Shown piece after piece: positions 40,573 through 49,565 of a stretch of 64,000 bases of DNA. The translations under genes were made by a program, and so were the position numbers. How positions within the stretch are numbered: the stretch's first letter is position 1; each line of letters starts with the position of its first letter. The DNA lies in assembly GCF_024438035.1 (NCBI RefSeq), contig NZ_JANFQF010000011.1:149459-213458 (forward strand). Reading direction: 5' to 3'. The stretch is from Rhodococcus tibetensis (GTDB lineage Bacteria > Actinomycetota > Actinomycetes > Mycobacteriales > Mycobacteriaceae). The notes beneath the pieces were generated by a model. That model had not been told where the DNA came from and searched no databases. It saw only the letters and a program-made list of their open reading frames with translations.

Positions 40573-41778
40573 ATGACCATGGGATTGACAGGCGTCATCT
40601 GGTTGCCCCGCGGGGCAACCGTCAACTCGACCACGCTCATCGCGGGCGCCGGCCCGGTGCCGTTGAGCGTAGCGAGCGCTGCGTGGACGGCGCTGTCCAC
40701 CAGCTTCGTCGACGCCAACCTCACACTCGTTCGGGTGATGGCCGAGCTGGCTGCCGGCTGGCAGGGTGTTTCGGCCGTGGCTGCCCTCGCCAAGATCACG
40801 CCGTTCACGGCATGGACCGCCGAGTGCGCCGAACTGGCGGCAGATACCGCCGCGAAGGCCGGCCTCGAGGCGGGTGCGTACACGACGGCGGCGCTCATTA
40901 TGCCCAGCATTCCCGAGATCGTCGCGGTCAAGACCGCGAAGGCCACGGCATACTCCACGGGCGGCGCTCTCAACGGCACCGCGGCAGCCGCCGAAGCCGC
41001 CGACCGGGCCATGGATATCCGGGCCGGGCTCGTGATGGAAGGGTACGAGGCCGCGTCCAACATCCTCGCCTTGAAGCGCACGTACAAGCAGCCCCCGCGC
41101 ATCGTCACCAAGGCCGATTCCAAGGAGGTCGGCACCTTCGAGGACGTCCCCCAGGACGGTGATTTCGACCCGACACGGGCCGCTGCGGCCGCGCTGATGG
41201 CAGCGGGCCAGAATCCCGCGGTCGCCACGGCCGCATCACAGGTCGGCAGTATCGCCGGCACCACCGTCTCCACCGCCACCTCGGCGGCGAGCAACATCGG
41301 CGGGGCGGCGCTGTCGGCGGTCGCTGGTTCGGGGGCCACCCCGATGATGGGTGGTGCGCCCATGATGTCGGGTGGCACGTACAGCAGTGGCGGCACGGCA
41401 TCCACCTCCGCGGCGGCAGCACGGACGTCGGTGGGCGCACTCGGTGCCGGGTCGGGCGCAGGCGGCGCGACTCTGCCGGAGGGATGGGGAAAGACGGACG
41501 CCCTCGGCCAGGGCGCTCGGCCCGGAGCGCCCGCGGCCACGCCTGGCGGAGTGATCGGAGATGTCCGGGCAGACACGAATCCGGCTACGGCAACACGTGG
41601 AGCAACGGGCGGCGGCCCCGTGATGGGCGGGCGCGGCGCAGGTGCTGCCGGTTCACAGGACGAGGACGAGCGGGACACTCCCGACTATCTGAAGAACTTC
41701 GAGCACTTCTCCGACGGGCGCACGGTCATTCCCTCGGTGATCGGCGCCGACCCCGACCACCAGGAGAGCGGACGTTGA
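40573..41778 (+). CDS. PPE-family type VII secretion substrate
   Basis: A 401-aa PPE-like protein. The N-terminal helical domain (about 1-175) starts LTGVIWLPRGATVNSTTLI and contains AELAAGWQGVSAVAALAKIT, similar to the PPE fold with its WxG-like turn. The C-terminal half is Ala/Gly/Thr/Ser-rich and low-complexity, ending acidic and Arg/Asp-rich (SQDEDERDTPDYLKNFEHF). ATG with AGGAGA 7 nt upstream. A perfect 20-bp palindrome lies in codons 10-16. Its TGA overlaps the TTG of the next gene. Expected to be exported with the PE partner after EspG binding. Confidence 0.82.
   Translation: MTMGLTGVIWLPRGATVNSTTLIAGAGPVPLSVASAAWTALSTSFVDANLTLVRVMAELAAGWQGVSAVAALAKITPFTAWTAECAELAADTAAKAGLEAGAYTTAALIMPSIPEIVAVKTAKATAYSTGGALNGTAAAAEAADRAMDIRAGLVMEGYEAASNILALKRTYKQPPRIVTKADSKEVGTFEDVPQDGDFDPTRAAAAALMAAGQNPAVATAASQVGSIAGTTVSTATSAASNIGGAALSAVAGSGATPMMGGAPMMSGGTYSSGGTASTSAAAARTSVGALGAGSGAGGATLPEGWGKTDALGQGARPGAPAATPGGVIGDVRADTNPATATRGATGGGPVMGGRGAGAAGSQDEDERDTPDYLKNFEHFSDGRTVIPSVIGADPDHQESGR
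40601..40620. repeat. Perfect palindrome inside the PPE gene start
   Basis: GGTTGCCCCG is followed directly by its complement CGGGGCAACC. It covers codons 10-16 (LPRGAT region), 25 nt after the start codon, and could fold in the mRNA or bind a dimeric protein. Confidence 0.5.
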
Positions 41779-42569
41779 TAGATCTGGGCACCCAGGTGGG
41801 CGTACCGACCCTGCCGGCGGTGACCCTGAGCCTCGACGAGATGGACTTTCTCGTCGACAAGCTCGCGCTCGACGTTCTGCCGGTGGTGCTCGACGCCGGC
41901 CCGCGGTACGACACGTACGAAGCCAGGGACGAAGCCTTTCGCCGCGCCGTCGCCGGTCTCACCGCCCGGGATCTTCTCCCGGGCGGTGAGGTTCGAGCCG
42001 AGCTTGCTACCCGACTGCAAGTCCTCGCCCGCCCGCAGTGGGAAATCGCTCTGCGCTGGTACGTCGACGGAAGCATCTCGCGGTTGTGTGTTTCCCGGGG
42101 CGACACCATGTCGGTGCTCACCATGCGCGCCGCGGACACCTACGTGATGCAGGACACCGGCGTCGACATCTTCGCCCCCGTCATCGCCGCCCTCGGGGCT
42201 GCGGATCCGCTGCACTTCGGCGTCGTCAACGCGCCCACTACCCAGCTCGGTGAGGTGTTCGACGCCGGGGGTGACGGCAAAGCTCTCGCGGCCGGCCTCA
42301 CCGCGCTCGGTGTCGCGGCCGTCGACGCCACCGCCGTGGGCAACGCGATGGCGACCTGCAACACATACGCCGAGATCGTGGGAATCGTGTACGGCGACGG
42401 GCAATACGACCCCGTCGGCGGTCCCGTGACCGTATTCGACACGCAGAACGGGCGAATCGTCGGTACGTCGAGCGTCTCTGCGCACGGCGTCGCCTGGTCT
42501 TCGCTGAGCCCGGGTACCCCACAACGTTTGCGCCAAGCCCTGGAGTTCCTGGCCGACAGGCTCCACTGA
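41775..42569 (+). CDS. EspG-family type VII secretion chaperone
   Basis: A 264-aa EspG-like protein, which in ESX systems binds the hydrophobic tip of a PPE partner in the cytosol and guides it to the membrane complex. Visible family features: TLSLDEMDFLVDKLALDVLP at the N-terminus, RPQWEIALRWYVDG and RQALEFLADRLH at the end. Proposed TTG start at 41775 overlaps the PPE stop as TTGA, so it is translationally coupled. Its stop is one base from the stop of the convergent lipase-maturation-factor-like gene. Which ESX system it serves cannot be told from this window. Confidence 0.83.
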   Translation: MIDLGTQVGVPTLPAVTLSLDEMDFLVDKLALDVLPVVLDAGPRYDTYEARDEAFRRAVAGLTARDLLPGGEVRAELATRLQVLARPQWEIALRWYVDGSISRLCVSRGDTMSVLTMRAADTYVMQDTGVDIFAPVIAALGAADPLHFGVVNAPTTQLGEVFDAGGDGKALAAGLTALGVAAVDATAVGNAMATCNTYAEIVGIVYGDGQYDPVGGPVTVFDTQNGRIVGTSSVSAHGVAWSSLSPGTPQRLRQALEFLADRLH

Positions 42570-42570
42570 G

Positions 42571-43965
42571 TCACACCGGTTCACGCTTCCACCACGCCCC
42601 AGTCTCGCGGCGCTCCTTCCACGTGGTGAACCGGTAGCGGTACAGGCGTGCGCGCACATGTCGAGGCGGAGAATCCGGGAAGGGATTGTGACGCAGCAAT
42701 TTCAGGGTGTCTCGATCGTTCCTCAGCAGTCGTTCCACGAAGGCGGGGAACCACGGATCGGCGTAGCCCGGTGAGATCGGAATGAACCAGAACAACCAAT
42801 CGAGCCGCAGGTGGTACGGCGCGAATTGACGTGGCCGGCGATTCACATCTCCCGGTTTTCCTTTGAAGTCGTACTCCTTCCATTCGGACTGTGCGGTGAT
42901 CACCGGGTCGGACGTCCCCTCCACGATCACTTCGTACCGAACCTTGGTGACGCTGCCGAAGGCGCCGTAGGTGTTCACCAGATGCCACGAGTTGAATGAC
43001 GCGTTCATCCGCTGTCCGTGCGAGATCATGTTTCGGATAGGCCAATAACTCAGCACCACCACCAACGCGGTCACGGCGACCACCAACACGACGAAGTACA
43101 ACGGCGCCGACGAACTTCCGGTCGGAAGAGAGACCGGCAGGAGCATCTCGAACACACTGTCCGGGATGACGGACAAGGCCAGCACGATCGTGATCCAGTT
43201 CAGCCACGAGAAGTTTCCGCTCGCCACCAGCCACAACTGGGTGACGATCATGACCGTCGCGGCAATCGCAGCCACCGGTTGCGGTGCGAACAGCCCGAAC
43301 GGCATCACCAGTTGCGCACCGTGATTCCCCAGCACTTCCAGCCGATGAAGTCCTTTCGGCATGCGGTGGAAGTACCAGCTGAGCGGGCCGGGCATCGGCT
43401 GGGTTTCGTGGTGATAGTAGAGGCACGTGAGGTCGCGCCAGCATCTGTCGCCGCGCATCTTGATCAGACCCGCGCCGAATTCGAGCCGGAACAGTAACCA
43501 CCTCACCATGATCAGCACGAGAATCGGCGGACCGACGGACGTGTTGCCGAGAAAGATCGCCAGGAATCCGGCCTCGAGGAGTAGCGATTCCCAGCCGAAG
43601 CTGTACCAGATCTGTGAGACGTTGACGATGGACAGGTAGAGGATCCAAAGCACCAACCACACCAGCATGCACGCGGGAAGCGGCATGATCTGTGTCAATC
43701 CCAGCAGAGTCGCGAGTGCCAACCCGGCGCCGGTCCAGGCGAGAGCCGCGAAGAACCGATCCGAATAGTGGAAGTGGAAGACACTGGGCGCACGCGCGAA
43801 CGAGACGGCCCGCAGGAACCTCGGAATCGGCAGCATGCCGTCACTACCGACGAGCGGCCTGAACTGGTTCACCGCACCCAAGAAGGCGACAAGGTAGATC
43901 GCCGCGAGCCCCTCGGTGACGAGCAGCCGCCCGAGGGAATAGTCTTCGGCTACGAACCATTCCAT
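42571..43965 (-). CDS. Lipase maturation factor-like membrane protein
   Basis: A 464-aa polytopic membrane protein of the LMF1-like family: MEWFVAEDYSLGRLLVTEGL at the N-terminus, GSDGMLPIPRFLRA, FGAGLIKMRGDRCWRDLTCL and TQPMPGPLSWYFHRMP. The C-terminal half contains TYGAFGSVTKVRYEVIVEGT. In animals LMF1 helps lipases fold in the ER; the bacterial role is unknown. About nine hydrophobic segments lie between residues 15 and 320. ATG at 43965 has GAGGAG 8 nt upstream, better than the GTG at 43974. Confidence 0.87.
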   Translation of the reverse strand: MEWFVAEDYSLGRLLVTEGLAAIYLVAFLGAVNQFRPLVGSDGMLPIPRFLRAVSFARAPSVFHFHYSDRFFAALAWTGAGLALATLLGLTQIMPLPACMLVWLVLWILYLSIVNVSQIWYSFGWESLLLEAGFLAIFLGNTSVGPPILVLIMVRWLLFRLEFGAGLIKMRGDRCWRDLTCLYYHHETQPMPGPLSWYFHRMPKGLHRLEVLGNHGAQLVMPFGLFAPQPVAAIAATVMIVTQLWLVASGNFSWLNWITIVLALSVIPDSVFEMLLPVSLPTGSSSAPLYFVVLVVAVTALVVVLSYWPIRNMISHGQRMNASFNSWHLVNTYGAFGSVTKVRYEVIVEGTSDPVITAQSEWKEYDFKGKPGDVNRRPRQFAPYHLRLDWLFWFIPISPGYADPWFPAFVERLLRNDRDTLKLLRHNPFPDSPPRHVRARLYRYRFTTWKERRETGAWWKREPV

Positions 43966-44029
43966 TGCCGTCACTCCTCGAGGACGGGTTAGTCCATCGT
44001 CGCGCAGCGGGTGGGAGTCCGCAACGCCT

Positions 44030-44701
44030 TCACCCCATCGGGTCGTCGGCGCCGGGAATCACGCGGTGTTCGAACGGCGGCTCGATCGTGCCCCACCGCA
44101 CACACTCCCAACGTCCGCCCGGCGCCGGTACCAATTCCACCGACTGCGTGTTGGCGAGGTGGTTATTGGCGGCGAAAAGTCCGGGCACCTCGGCCAGCTG
44201 CGCGGCGACGAGCCGGATCGCGGCACCGTGACTGACGAGCACGACATCCCCCGATCGGTCCGGATCGTCGAGGTACTCCCCGCGCAGGGCATCGACGACC
44301 GGCACATACCTGTCGAGGATGTCGTGGGCGGATTCACCACCGGGTACGCGGGCTGCCAGCTCCCCTGCATGCCACAGGTGAAAGGTCTTCATGAACAGGG
44401 CGTGCGACTCCTCGTCACGGCGATCCTCGAGGTCACCCGCCTGCGCCTCGTACAGCCCCTCGCGGGTCTGGGCGGAGAGCCCGGTGGCGCGTTCCACCGC
44501 ACGCGCCGTCTGCCGGGCGCGCAGCGCCTCCGAGTTGACGAGCGCGGCAAGCGACGCGCGGGCCGCCAGCCGGGCCCCGAGAGCGTCGGCCTGGGCCTGA
44601 CCCTCGGGTGTCAACGGCGCACCGGGCAACCGGGTATCGAGCCGGCGCTCGACGTTGGCCTCGGTCTGCCCGTGCCGGACCAGAATCAGCTTGCCACTCA
44701 C
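44030..44701 (-). CDS. Histidine phosphatase family protein (Rv3837c homologue)
   Basis: A 223-aa enzyme of the phosphoglycerate mutase-like superfamily. The catalytic RHG is in LILVRHGQTEANVERR (phospho-His near residue 10); the second His is in VVLVSHGAAIRLVAAQL. ALRARQTARAVERAT is the usual substrate-binding region. It is a probable acid phosphatase on small phosphate esters; the substrate is not known. GTG at 44701 overlaps the pheA stop as GTGA, so the genes are coupled. The role in Phe synthesis, if any, is unclear. Confidence 0.88.
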   Translation of the reverse strand: MSGKLILVRHGQTEANVERRLDTRLPGAPLTPEGQAQADALGARLAARASLAALVNSEALRARQTARAVERATGLSAQTREGLYEAQAGDLEDRRDEESHALFMKTFHLWHAGELAARVPGGESAHDILDRYVPVVDALRGEYLDDPDRSGDVVLVSHGAAIRLVAAQLAEVPGLFAANNHLANTQSVELVPAPGGRWECVRWGTIEPPFEHRVIPGADDPMG

Positions 44702-45615
44702 AGTTCCCTGTCTCCCTGACGAATTCGTTCGATCCAGTCCGCCGCGTCTCCGTCGGACGGCGGGGGCGGACCGCTGGGGTTCGCGGCCGGCCACGACCCC
44801 AGGAACCGCACTGTCGACTTGCGGTACAGCGCGCGGAACGCCTCGGCGACCAGCGGGTCGTCGATGTGACCGATGCAGTCGACGAAGAACCGGTAGGCGC
44901 CGGGTTCGGTGCGGATGGGCCGAGATTCGATGCGGATAAGATCGATTCCGCGAGTAGCGAACTCGGAGAGGACGCTGACGAGCGACCCCGGTTCGTTGTC
45001 GGGCTGCAGCACGGCGGAGCTCCGGTCGCTACCGGTGCGCGGCGGGACCTGCGCCGGGGCGGTGACGAGCACGAACCGGGTCCGCGCCCCGGCGACGTCC
45101 GCGACACTACTCGCCAGCGCGTGCAGACCGAGACGCTTGCCGGCCAGGGCAGTAGAGACCGCGGCGTCGGCGAGCCCACGTGAGACATCCTCGGCTGCAC
45201 CCGCATTGGACGACGCGGTCTGAATTTCGGCGTCGGGGCAGTTCTTCTCGAGCCAGATCCGCACCTGGCCGGCGGCGACGGGATACGCGCGCACGGTCCG
45301 CACCTGGTCGAGGCGCTCGATTCCTGGGCGACCCAGAATTTCGAACGCCACATCCAGTTCGGTCTCGGCCACGATCTGGAGGCGTTCACCGAGCGCCAGG
45401 GAGTCCAGCGTGGGTACTACCGCCCCCTCGACCGAACTCTCGATGGGGACGACGGCACCGTCGACCACGGCGTCGCGTACGAGCGCGAGTGTAGCCGGGG
45501 GGCTGGACGCGGCGACGCGTTCCACCGGCCCGTCGAAGGCGCCCGCCACCTCGAGTTCGGCGAGCGCCATTTCCGTGAATGTTCCCGAGGGTCCGAAATA
45601 CGCGATCTTTGGCAC
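44698..45615 (-). CDS. pheA: Prephenate dehydratase
   Basis: Monofunctional prephenate dehydratase of about 305 aa that converts prephenate to phenylpyruvate in phenylalanine synthesis. The catalytic domain starts KIAYFGPSGTFTEMALAELE and carries the essential TRF motif in GARTRFVLVTAP. The C-terminal ACT domain NEPGSLVSVLSEFATRG and ESRPIRTEPGAYRFFVDCIG binds Phe for feedback inhibition. GTG at 45615 is preferred because the family starts at PKIAYFGP; GTG at 45633 is possible. Same position as Rv3838c. Confidence 0.94.
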   Translation of the reverse strand: MPKIAYFGPSGTFTEMALAELEVAGAFDGPVERVAASSPPATLALVRDAVVDGAVVPIESSVEGAVVPTLDSLALGERLQIVAETELDVAFEILGRPGIERLDQVRTVRAYPVAAGQVRIWLEKNCPDAEIQTASSNAGAAEDVSRGLADAAVSTALAGKRLGLHALASSVADVAGARTRFVLVTAPAQVPPRTGSDRSSAVLQPDNEPGSLVSVLSEFATRGIDLIRIESRPIRTEPGAYRFFVDCIGHIDDPLVAEAFRALYRKSTVRFLGSWPAANPSGPPPPSDGDAADWIERIRQGDREL

Positions 45616-45669
45616 GCCTACGAGATTACGCACCGAGAGTTGACGGCCCGGCGCTATGCGGTGAATCTT

Positions 45670-46365
45670 TTATCGCAACCCGGCTGCGGCGAGTTCGCGG
45701 CTCACCCGGGCGGGATCGCTCACCTCGATGCCCAGGAGCACTTCCCGGACGGCCTCGGCCGCTTCCGGGCCGAGCGCCGCGAGCTTCTCCGCGTGCGGAT
45801 CGGCGAGCGCCGATCGGACGTTGTCTCCGCGTAGCGACGCGACGGTTCCGGACAGCAGGGCGAGAACCTCGGCGGCGTCGTGGGCTCTCGCCACGTAACC
45901 GACATCCGCGTGTGCGAGGACAGCGAGGAAATCGGCCACCTCGCCGATGGAGAATCCACTGCCCAGACCGGGGATGCGTCCGGCATCGACAAGTGTGTGC
46001 GCCGACTCCGCGAGCCCGAGGTCGCCGTCACCGACGAACACGGCGAGCGGCGAGGGTAGTCGGAGTGCGACCGCGTCGTCGAGCTGGGCGGCCGTGCAGT
46101 CGAGGTGGAATCGGACCGCCTCGTAGGAAGCCTGCTTCCGGGTGCGCAGCTCGGCCGGGTCGATGTCGAGGCCGACGATGATGCGGCCCGCGTCGGTGCC
46201 GTGGCTGTCGATCAATGTGGACGCGAGGACAACTCGTGGCCCCACTGCGCCACCGACCACGGTGTCCGTGGATTGTCCGGCGGTAGGGGACGCACTGAGC
46301 AGGCCTTCGAGCAGCGACTGCGGTCCGCGCGAGCGCGGGACTCCGAGGGAAAGAGGGATAGCCAC
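45670..46365 (-). CDS. Conserved hypothetical protein
   Basis: A 231-aa protein I do not assign to a family. It starts MAIPLSLGVPRSRGPQSLLE. Features visible: VVLASTLIDSHGTDAGRIIV, VFVGDGDLGLAESAHTLVDA and many Ala/Glu/Leu helices at the C-terminus. No signal peptide or membrane segment. GTG start. It is divergent from the iron-box-controlled DUF2470 gene across 92 bp, so the box at 46413 might act on it as well. About 30 bp separate it from pheA downstream. Confidence 0.6.
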   Translation of the reverse strand: MAIPLSLGVPRSRGPQSLLEGLLSASPTAGQSTDTVVGGAVGPRVVLASTLIDSHGTDAGRIIVGLDIDPAELRTRKQASYEAVRFHLDCTAAQLDDAVALRLPSPLAVFVGDGDLGLAESAHTLVDAGRIPGLGSGFSIGEVADFLAVLAHADVGYVARAHDAAEVLALLSGTVASLRGDNVRSALADPHAEKLAALGPEAAEAVREVLLGIEVSDPARVSRELAAAGLR

Positions 46366-46412
46366 CTGCCCACCGTAATCCGCGGCGGTCTTGCCATTCG
46401 ACGCACGTCACA

Positions 46413-46431
46413 TTAGGTTAGGTTTACCTCA
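46413..46431. promoter_or_regulatory. IdeR/DtxR-type iron box before the DUF2470 gene
   Basis: TTAGGTTAGGTTTACCTCA matches the DtxR/IdeR consensus at 16 of 19 positions by eye. It ends 26 bp before the ATG at 46458, overlapping the likely promoter, so iron-dependent repression is expected. This is the best iron box in the window. Confidence 0.75.
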
Positions 46432-46457
46432 GTACCGCCGCTCCCGAAGGAGGCTCC

Positions 46458-47222
46458 ATGCCCGTCACGACTACCGGACCGACCACCGCCGAGCGTGTGC
46501 GTAGCTCGTGCGCACGGACCCAGCAGGCAGTACTCGCTGTCGAAGGCAGCGCTCCCACAATCACCTCCGTGCACCACCTGCGCGGGTGTGGCGACGTCGT
46601 CGTCGCAGTCCCCAGCGACTCGGCGGCTGCCACGCTGTCGTGGTTGGCCGGCGGTGGCGGAATCCCTGCGGTTCTGGAGCTGACGGACAACTCACCACTC
46701 GCATTGCGCGAACCCGTGCGATCACTGGTCTGGTTGCGCGGCACCCTGCACTCCCTGTGCGACGCGCACACCCGCGCACTCGCCGACGAGGTCGCATCCG
46801 AATATCCGCATCCCGGACTCCTCGACGTCGGGCACGACGCGACTCTGCTGCAGTTACGGCTCGAATCGGCCGTGGTCGCCGACGCGAGCGGCGCCGAACC
46901 CGTATCCCTCCCCGACCTGCTCGCCGCCAGCCCGGACCCGTTCTGGGAAATGGAAACGGCCTGGCTCCAGCACCTCGACGAGGACCACACCGACCTCATC
47001 GACCTGCTCTCGCGCAAACTCCCGCCACACATGCGGCAGGGACGCATCCGCCCGCTCGGTATCGACCGCTACGGGTTGCGGCTGCGCGTCGAGAGCGATA
47101 ACGGCGACCGCGACATCTGGATGCCGTTCGCGAACCCGGTGGACGACGCCATGTCACTGAGCCGGGCGATCCGGTTGCTCGTCGGATGCCCCTTCGTCAA
47201 CGGTCTGCGCGCCCGCGGCTGA
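46458..47222 (+). CDS. DUF2470-domain protein, iron-regulated (Rv3839 homologue)
   Basis: A 254-aa cytosolic protein. The N-terminal two thirds resemble the split-barrel domain seen in haem-degrading and flavin-binding proteins. The C-terminal third is a DUF2470-like domain (about 165-250) with HLDEDHTDLIDLLSRKLPPH, IDRYGLRLRV and the ending PFANPVDDAMSLSRAIRLLV. DUF2470 occurs with HugZ-type haem oxygenases, so a role in haem iron use is inferred. ATG with AAGGAGG 5 nt upstream. A strong iron box sits 26 bp before the start. Rv3839 lies in the same place before the LCP and ferritin genes. Confidence 0.84.
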   Translation: MPVTTTGPTTAERVRSSCARTQQAVLAVEGSAPTITSVHHLRGCGDVVVAVPSDSAAATLSWLAGGGGIPAVLELTDNSPLALREPVRSLVWLRGTLHSLCDAHTRALADEVASEYPHPGLLDVGHDATLLQLRLESAVVADASGAEPVSLPDLLAASPDPFWEMETAWLQHLDEDHTDLIDLLSRKLPPHMRQGRIRPLGIDRYGLRLRVESDNGDRDIWMPFANPVDDAMSLSRAIRLLVGCPFVNGLRARG

Positions 47223-47258
47223 TCGGCGGCCCATGGTGTGGCGCGCTAGCGTTGCCGC

Positions 47259-48071
47259 GTGATCTCGCGGACAACACTCGACTCCTGGTTACGCCCCGCA
47301 TCACCCGACCTGCCTGTGGCACCGGCGCGGGAACGTCGCGGTCTGTGGATCGAGATCACGATCGTCCTGCTCGTCACCTTCGGGACCAGCGGGCTGTCGG
47401 GACTGTTGTCGCTGACCGAGTCGCTCCTGACGCCGGGTGACCTCTCCGACCAAGCGGTGGCGCTGAACGTCGCCCGGGCGGAGAACCAATTCATCGACGT
47501 GGCGCGGCAGCTGCTCGGTGTCGTGAAACTGCTGTCCTGGGCGGCGCTGGGCCTGTACCTGCTGTGGCGTGGCGGCATCAGTCTCCGCTCGGTGGGACTG
47601 GGGCGAATCCGGTGGCGTCCCGACGCGGTGCAGGGTGCCGGATTGGCTGCGTTGGTCGGGCTCCCCGGGCTCGGCTTCTATCTGGTGGCCCGCGCGGCCG
47701 GGGCCAACCTGACCGTCGTCCCCAGCACGATCGGCGACCACTGGTGGCGGCTTCCCGTCCTCGTCCTGTGGGCGATTGCCAACTCGGGGGCCGAGGAAGT
47801 ACTGGTCGTTGCCTATCTCGTCACCCGACTGCGGCAACTGGGGTGGAACGAGAACTCGTCGTTGCTGGCGTCCGCGCTGCTACGCGGCACCTACCACCTC
47901 TATCAGGGCTTCGGCGGGGGGCTGGGCAACGTGGCGATGGGACTGGTGTTCGGTCGTTACTGGCAGAAGACCGGCCGACTGTGGCCACTCGTGATCGCGC
48001 ACGCCACCATCGACTCGGTGGCTTTCGTCGGATACGCGGCCCTGCGCGGCCGCGTCGGCTGGATTCCGTAA
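47259..48071 (+). CDS. CPBP-family intramembrane protease
   Basis: A 270-aa membrane protein of the CPBP/ABI (Rce1-like) family. Three motifs form the active site: NSGAEEVLVVAYLVTRLR (EE), RGTYHLYQGFGGGL (His) and VIAHATIDSVAF (His, Asp). About seven hydrophobic segments. Family members cleave membrane proteins or modify bacteriocin responses; the substrate here is unknown. GTG start at 47259, 36 bp after the DUF2470 gene; the LCP gene follows after 27 bp, so the three may form an iron-box-controlled operon. Confidence 0.88.
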   Translation: MISRTTLDSWLRPASPDLPVAPARERRGLWIEITIVLLVTFGTSGLSGLLSLTESLLTPGDLSDQAVALNVARAENQFIDVARQLLGVVKLLSWAALGLYLLWRGGISLRSVGLGRIRWRPDAVQGAGLAALVGLPGLGFYLVARAAGANLTVVPSTIGDHWWRLPVLVLWAIANSGAEEVLVVAYLVTRLRQLGWNENSSLLASALLRGTYHLYQGFGGGLGNVAMGLVFGRYWQKTGRLWPLVIAHATIDSVAFVGYAALRGRVGWIP

Positions 48072-48098
48072 TTCCGCGGGACCAGTAAAGTCGTTCGG

Positions 48099-49541
48099 GT
48101 GACCGGCGACGCTCCCTATCCACCGCTGCCGCCCCGTCCGCCTCGGCGGACGCAGGGCGGCCAGCCCGCGCCGCAGTCGCCGAACCGCCGGACCCCACCT
48201 CCCGACCCTCGGGGTGCCCAGACCCGTCGCGTACCGCCTCAAGGCTCTCCAGGACCGCCACCGCCGCGACCCCGGCACCCCTCTCCCCGACCGAGCCCGG
48301 CAGGTCCGCCCCCGGAAGGCACCCAGGTGATCCGGCGAGACGGGCGAGGAACCCCACCCCCGCCGCAGCAGGCCTGGTCGCAGGCGCCCGAACCGCGGTT
48401 GTCGCGATCGGCGCCCCCTCGGCCGGACGGCTACGCACCCACCCAGACGCCGCAGCCCTATCGTGAGCCGCCGCAGTATCGACAAGCGGCCCCGGCGCAC
48501 GCCCCCGAACGGCGCCCCCCTCGTACCCCGCCGCCCCCACTTGCGCCTCCTCGCAACCCGGAACCACCGCGACAGCGCGCACCCAGGCGCAGGCGGAACT
48601 GGGGCAGTCGTATCGGCATCCTCTTCCTCGTGTTGGTTCTTGCCCTCGCCGGCATGACCTACTACCTGGACACCTCCCTGAACCGGGTCGACGCCCTCGC
48701 CGACTACGACGGGCGAATCGGCGACACCCCCGGCACCAACTGGCTGCTGGTCGGCTCGGACAGTCGCACCGGACTGACACCCGAGCAGGAGCAGGAGTTG
48801 TCGACCGGCGGCAACAGCGGTCCCGATCGCACCGACACCATCATCGTGATGCACCTTCCGAGCAGTGGTGGGCCGGCGACGATGGTGAGCATCCCCCGCG
48901 ATTCCTACGTGTCCATACCGGGCTACGGCCAGGACAAGATCAACGCGTCGTTCGCGTTCGGTGGGCCCCCACTGCTGGTACAGACGGTAGAGGAAGCGTC
49001 CGGACTGCACATCGACCATTACGCCGAGATCGGGTTCGGCGGTTTCGCCGGGATCGTCGATGCGATCGGTGGTGTCGAGATGTGTCTGGACACGGCCATC
49101 GACGACCCCCTCGCCGGGATCAACCTCGAGCCCGGCTGCCAGGAGCTGTCGGGGTCCGATGCTCTCGGTTTCGTCCGCAGTCGCGCAACCGCGCTCGCGG
49201 ACATCGACCGCATGAACCACCAACGGAAGTTCATGGCCGCGCTGATGGCGAAAGCCACCAGCCCCGCAACCTGGCTGAACCCCTTCCGGGTGTGGCCGCT
49301 GGTCACCGACACAGCCAAGTCGTTGCGCGTCGACCAAGACGATCACATCTGGAACCTTGCGATGCTCGCCTGGGCTGCGCGTGGTGACATGATCACCACA
49401 ACCGTCCCGGTGGCCGGATTCGAGGACGTCGACGGCGCGGGAAATGTACTGGTGTGGGACGACGAACGGGCATCCCAGTTCTTCGGCGCCCTCGCGAACG
49501 ATCAGCAGGTTCCCGCCGAACTGGTCACCACGGGACCCTGA
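48099..49541 (+). CDS. LytR-CpsA-Psr (LCP) family glycopolymer ligase
   Basis: A 480-aa membrane protein. The cytosolic N-terminus of about 170 residues is extremely Pro/Arg-rich (PPLPPRPPRRTQGGQ and similar). One membrane helix about residues 172-190 leads to the periplasmic LCP domain (about 210-470): NWLLVGSDSRTG, DRTDTIIVMHL, SIPRDSYVSIPGYGQDKIN and LGFVRSRATALADIDRMNHQ, with the conserved Asp and Arg residues that bind pyrophosphate-lipid. LCP enzymes attach arabinogalactan to peptidoglycan in mycolate producers. GTG at 48099. A 24-bp gap precedes the first ferritin gene. Confidence 0.92.
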   Translation: MTGDAPYPPLPPRPPRRTQGGQPAPQSPNRRTPPPDPRGAQTRRVPPQGSPGPPPPRPRHPSPRPSPAGPPPEGTQVIRRDGRGTPPPPQQAWSQAPEPRLSRSAPPRPDGYAPTQTPQPYREPPQYRQAAPAHAPERRPPRTPPPPLAPPRNPEPPRQRAPRRRRNWGSRIGILFLVLVLALAGMTYYLDTSLNRVDALADYDGRIGDTPGTNWLLVGSDSRTGLTPEQEQELSTGGNSGPDRTDTIIVMHLPSSGGPATMVSIPRDSYVSIPGYGQDKINASFAFGGPPLLVQTVEEASGLHIDHYAEIGFGGFAGIVDAIGGVEMCLDTAIDDPLAGINLEPGCQELSGSDALGFVRSRATALADIDRMNHQRKFMAALMAKATSPATWLNPFRVWPLVTDTAKSLRVDQDDHIWNLAMLAWAARGDMITTTVPVAGFEDVDGAGNVLVWDDERASQFFGALANDQQVPAELVTTGP

Positions 49542-49565
49542 CGCCGCATCCGTAAACTGAGTCGC

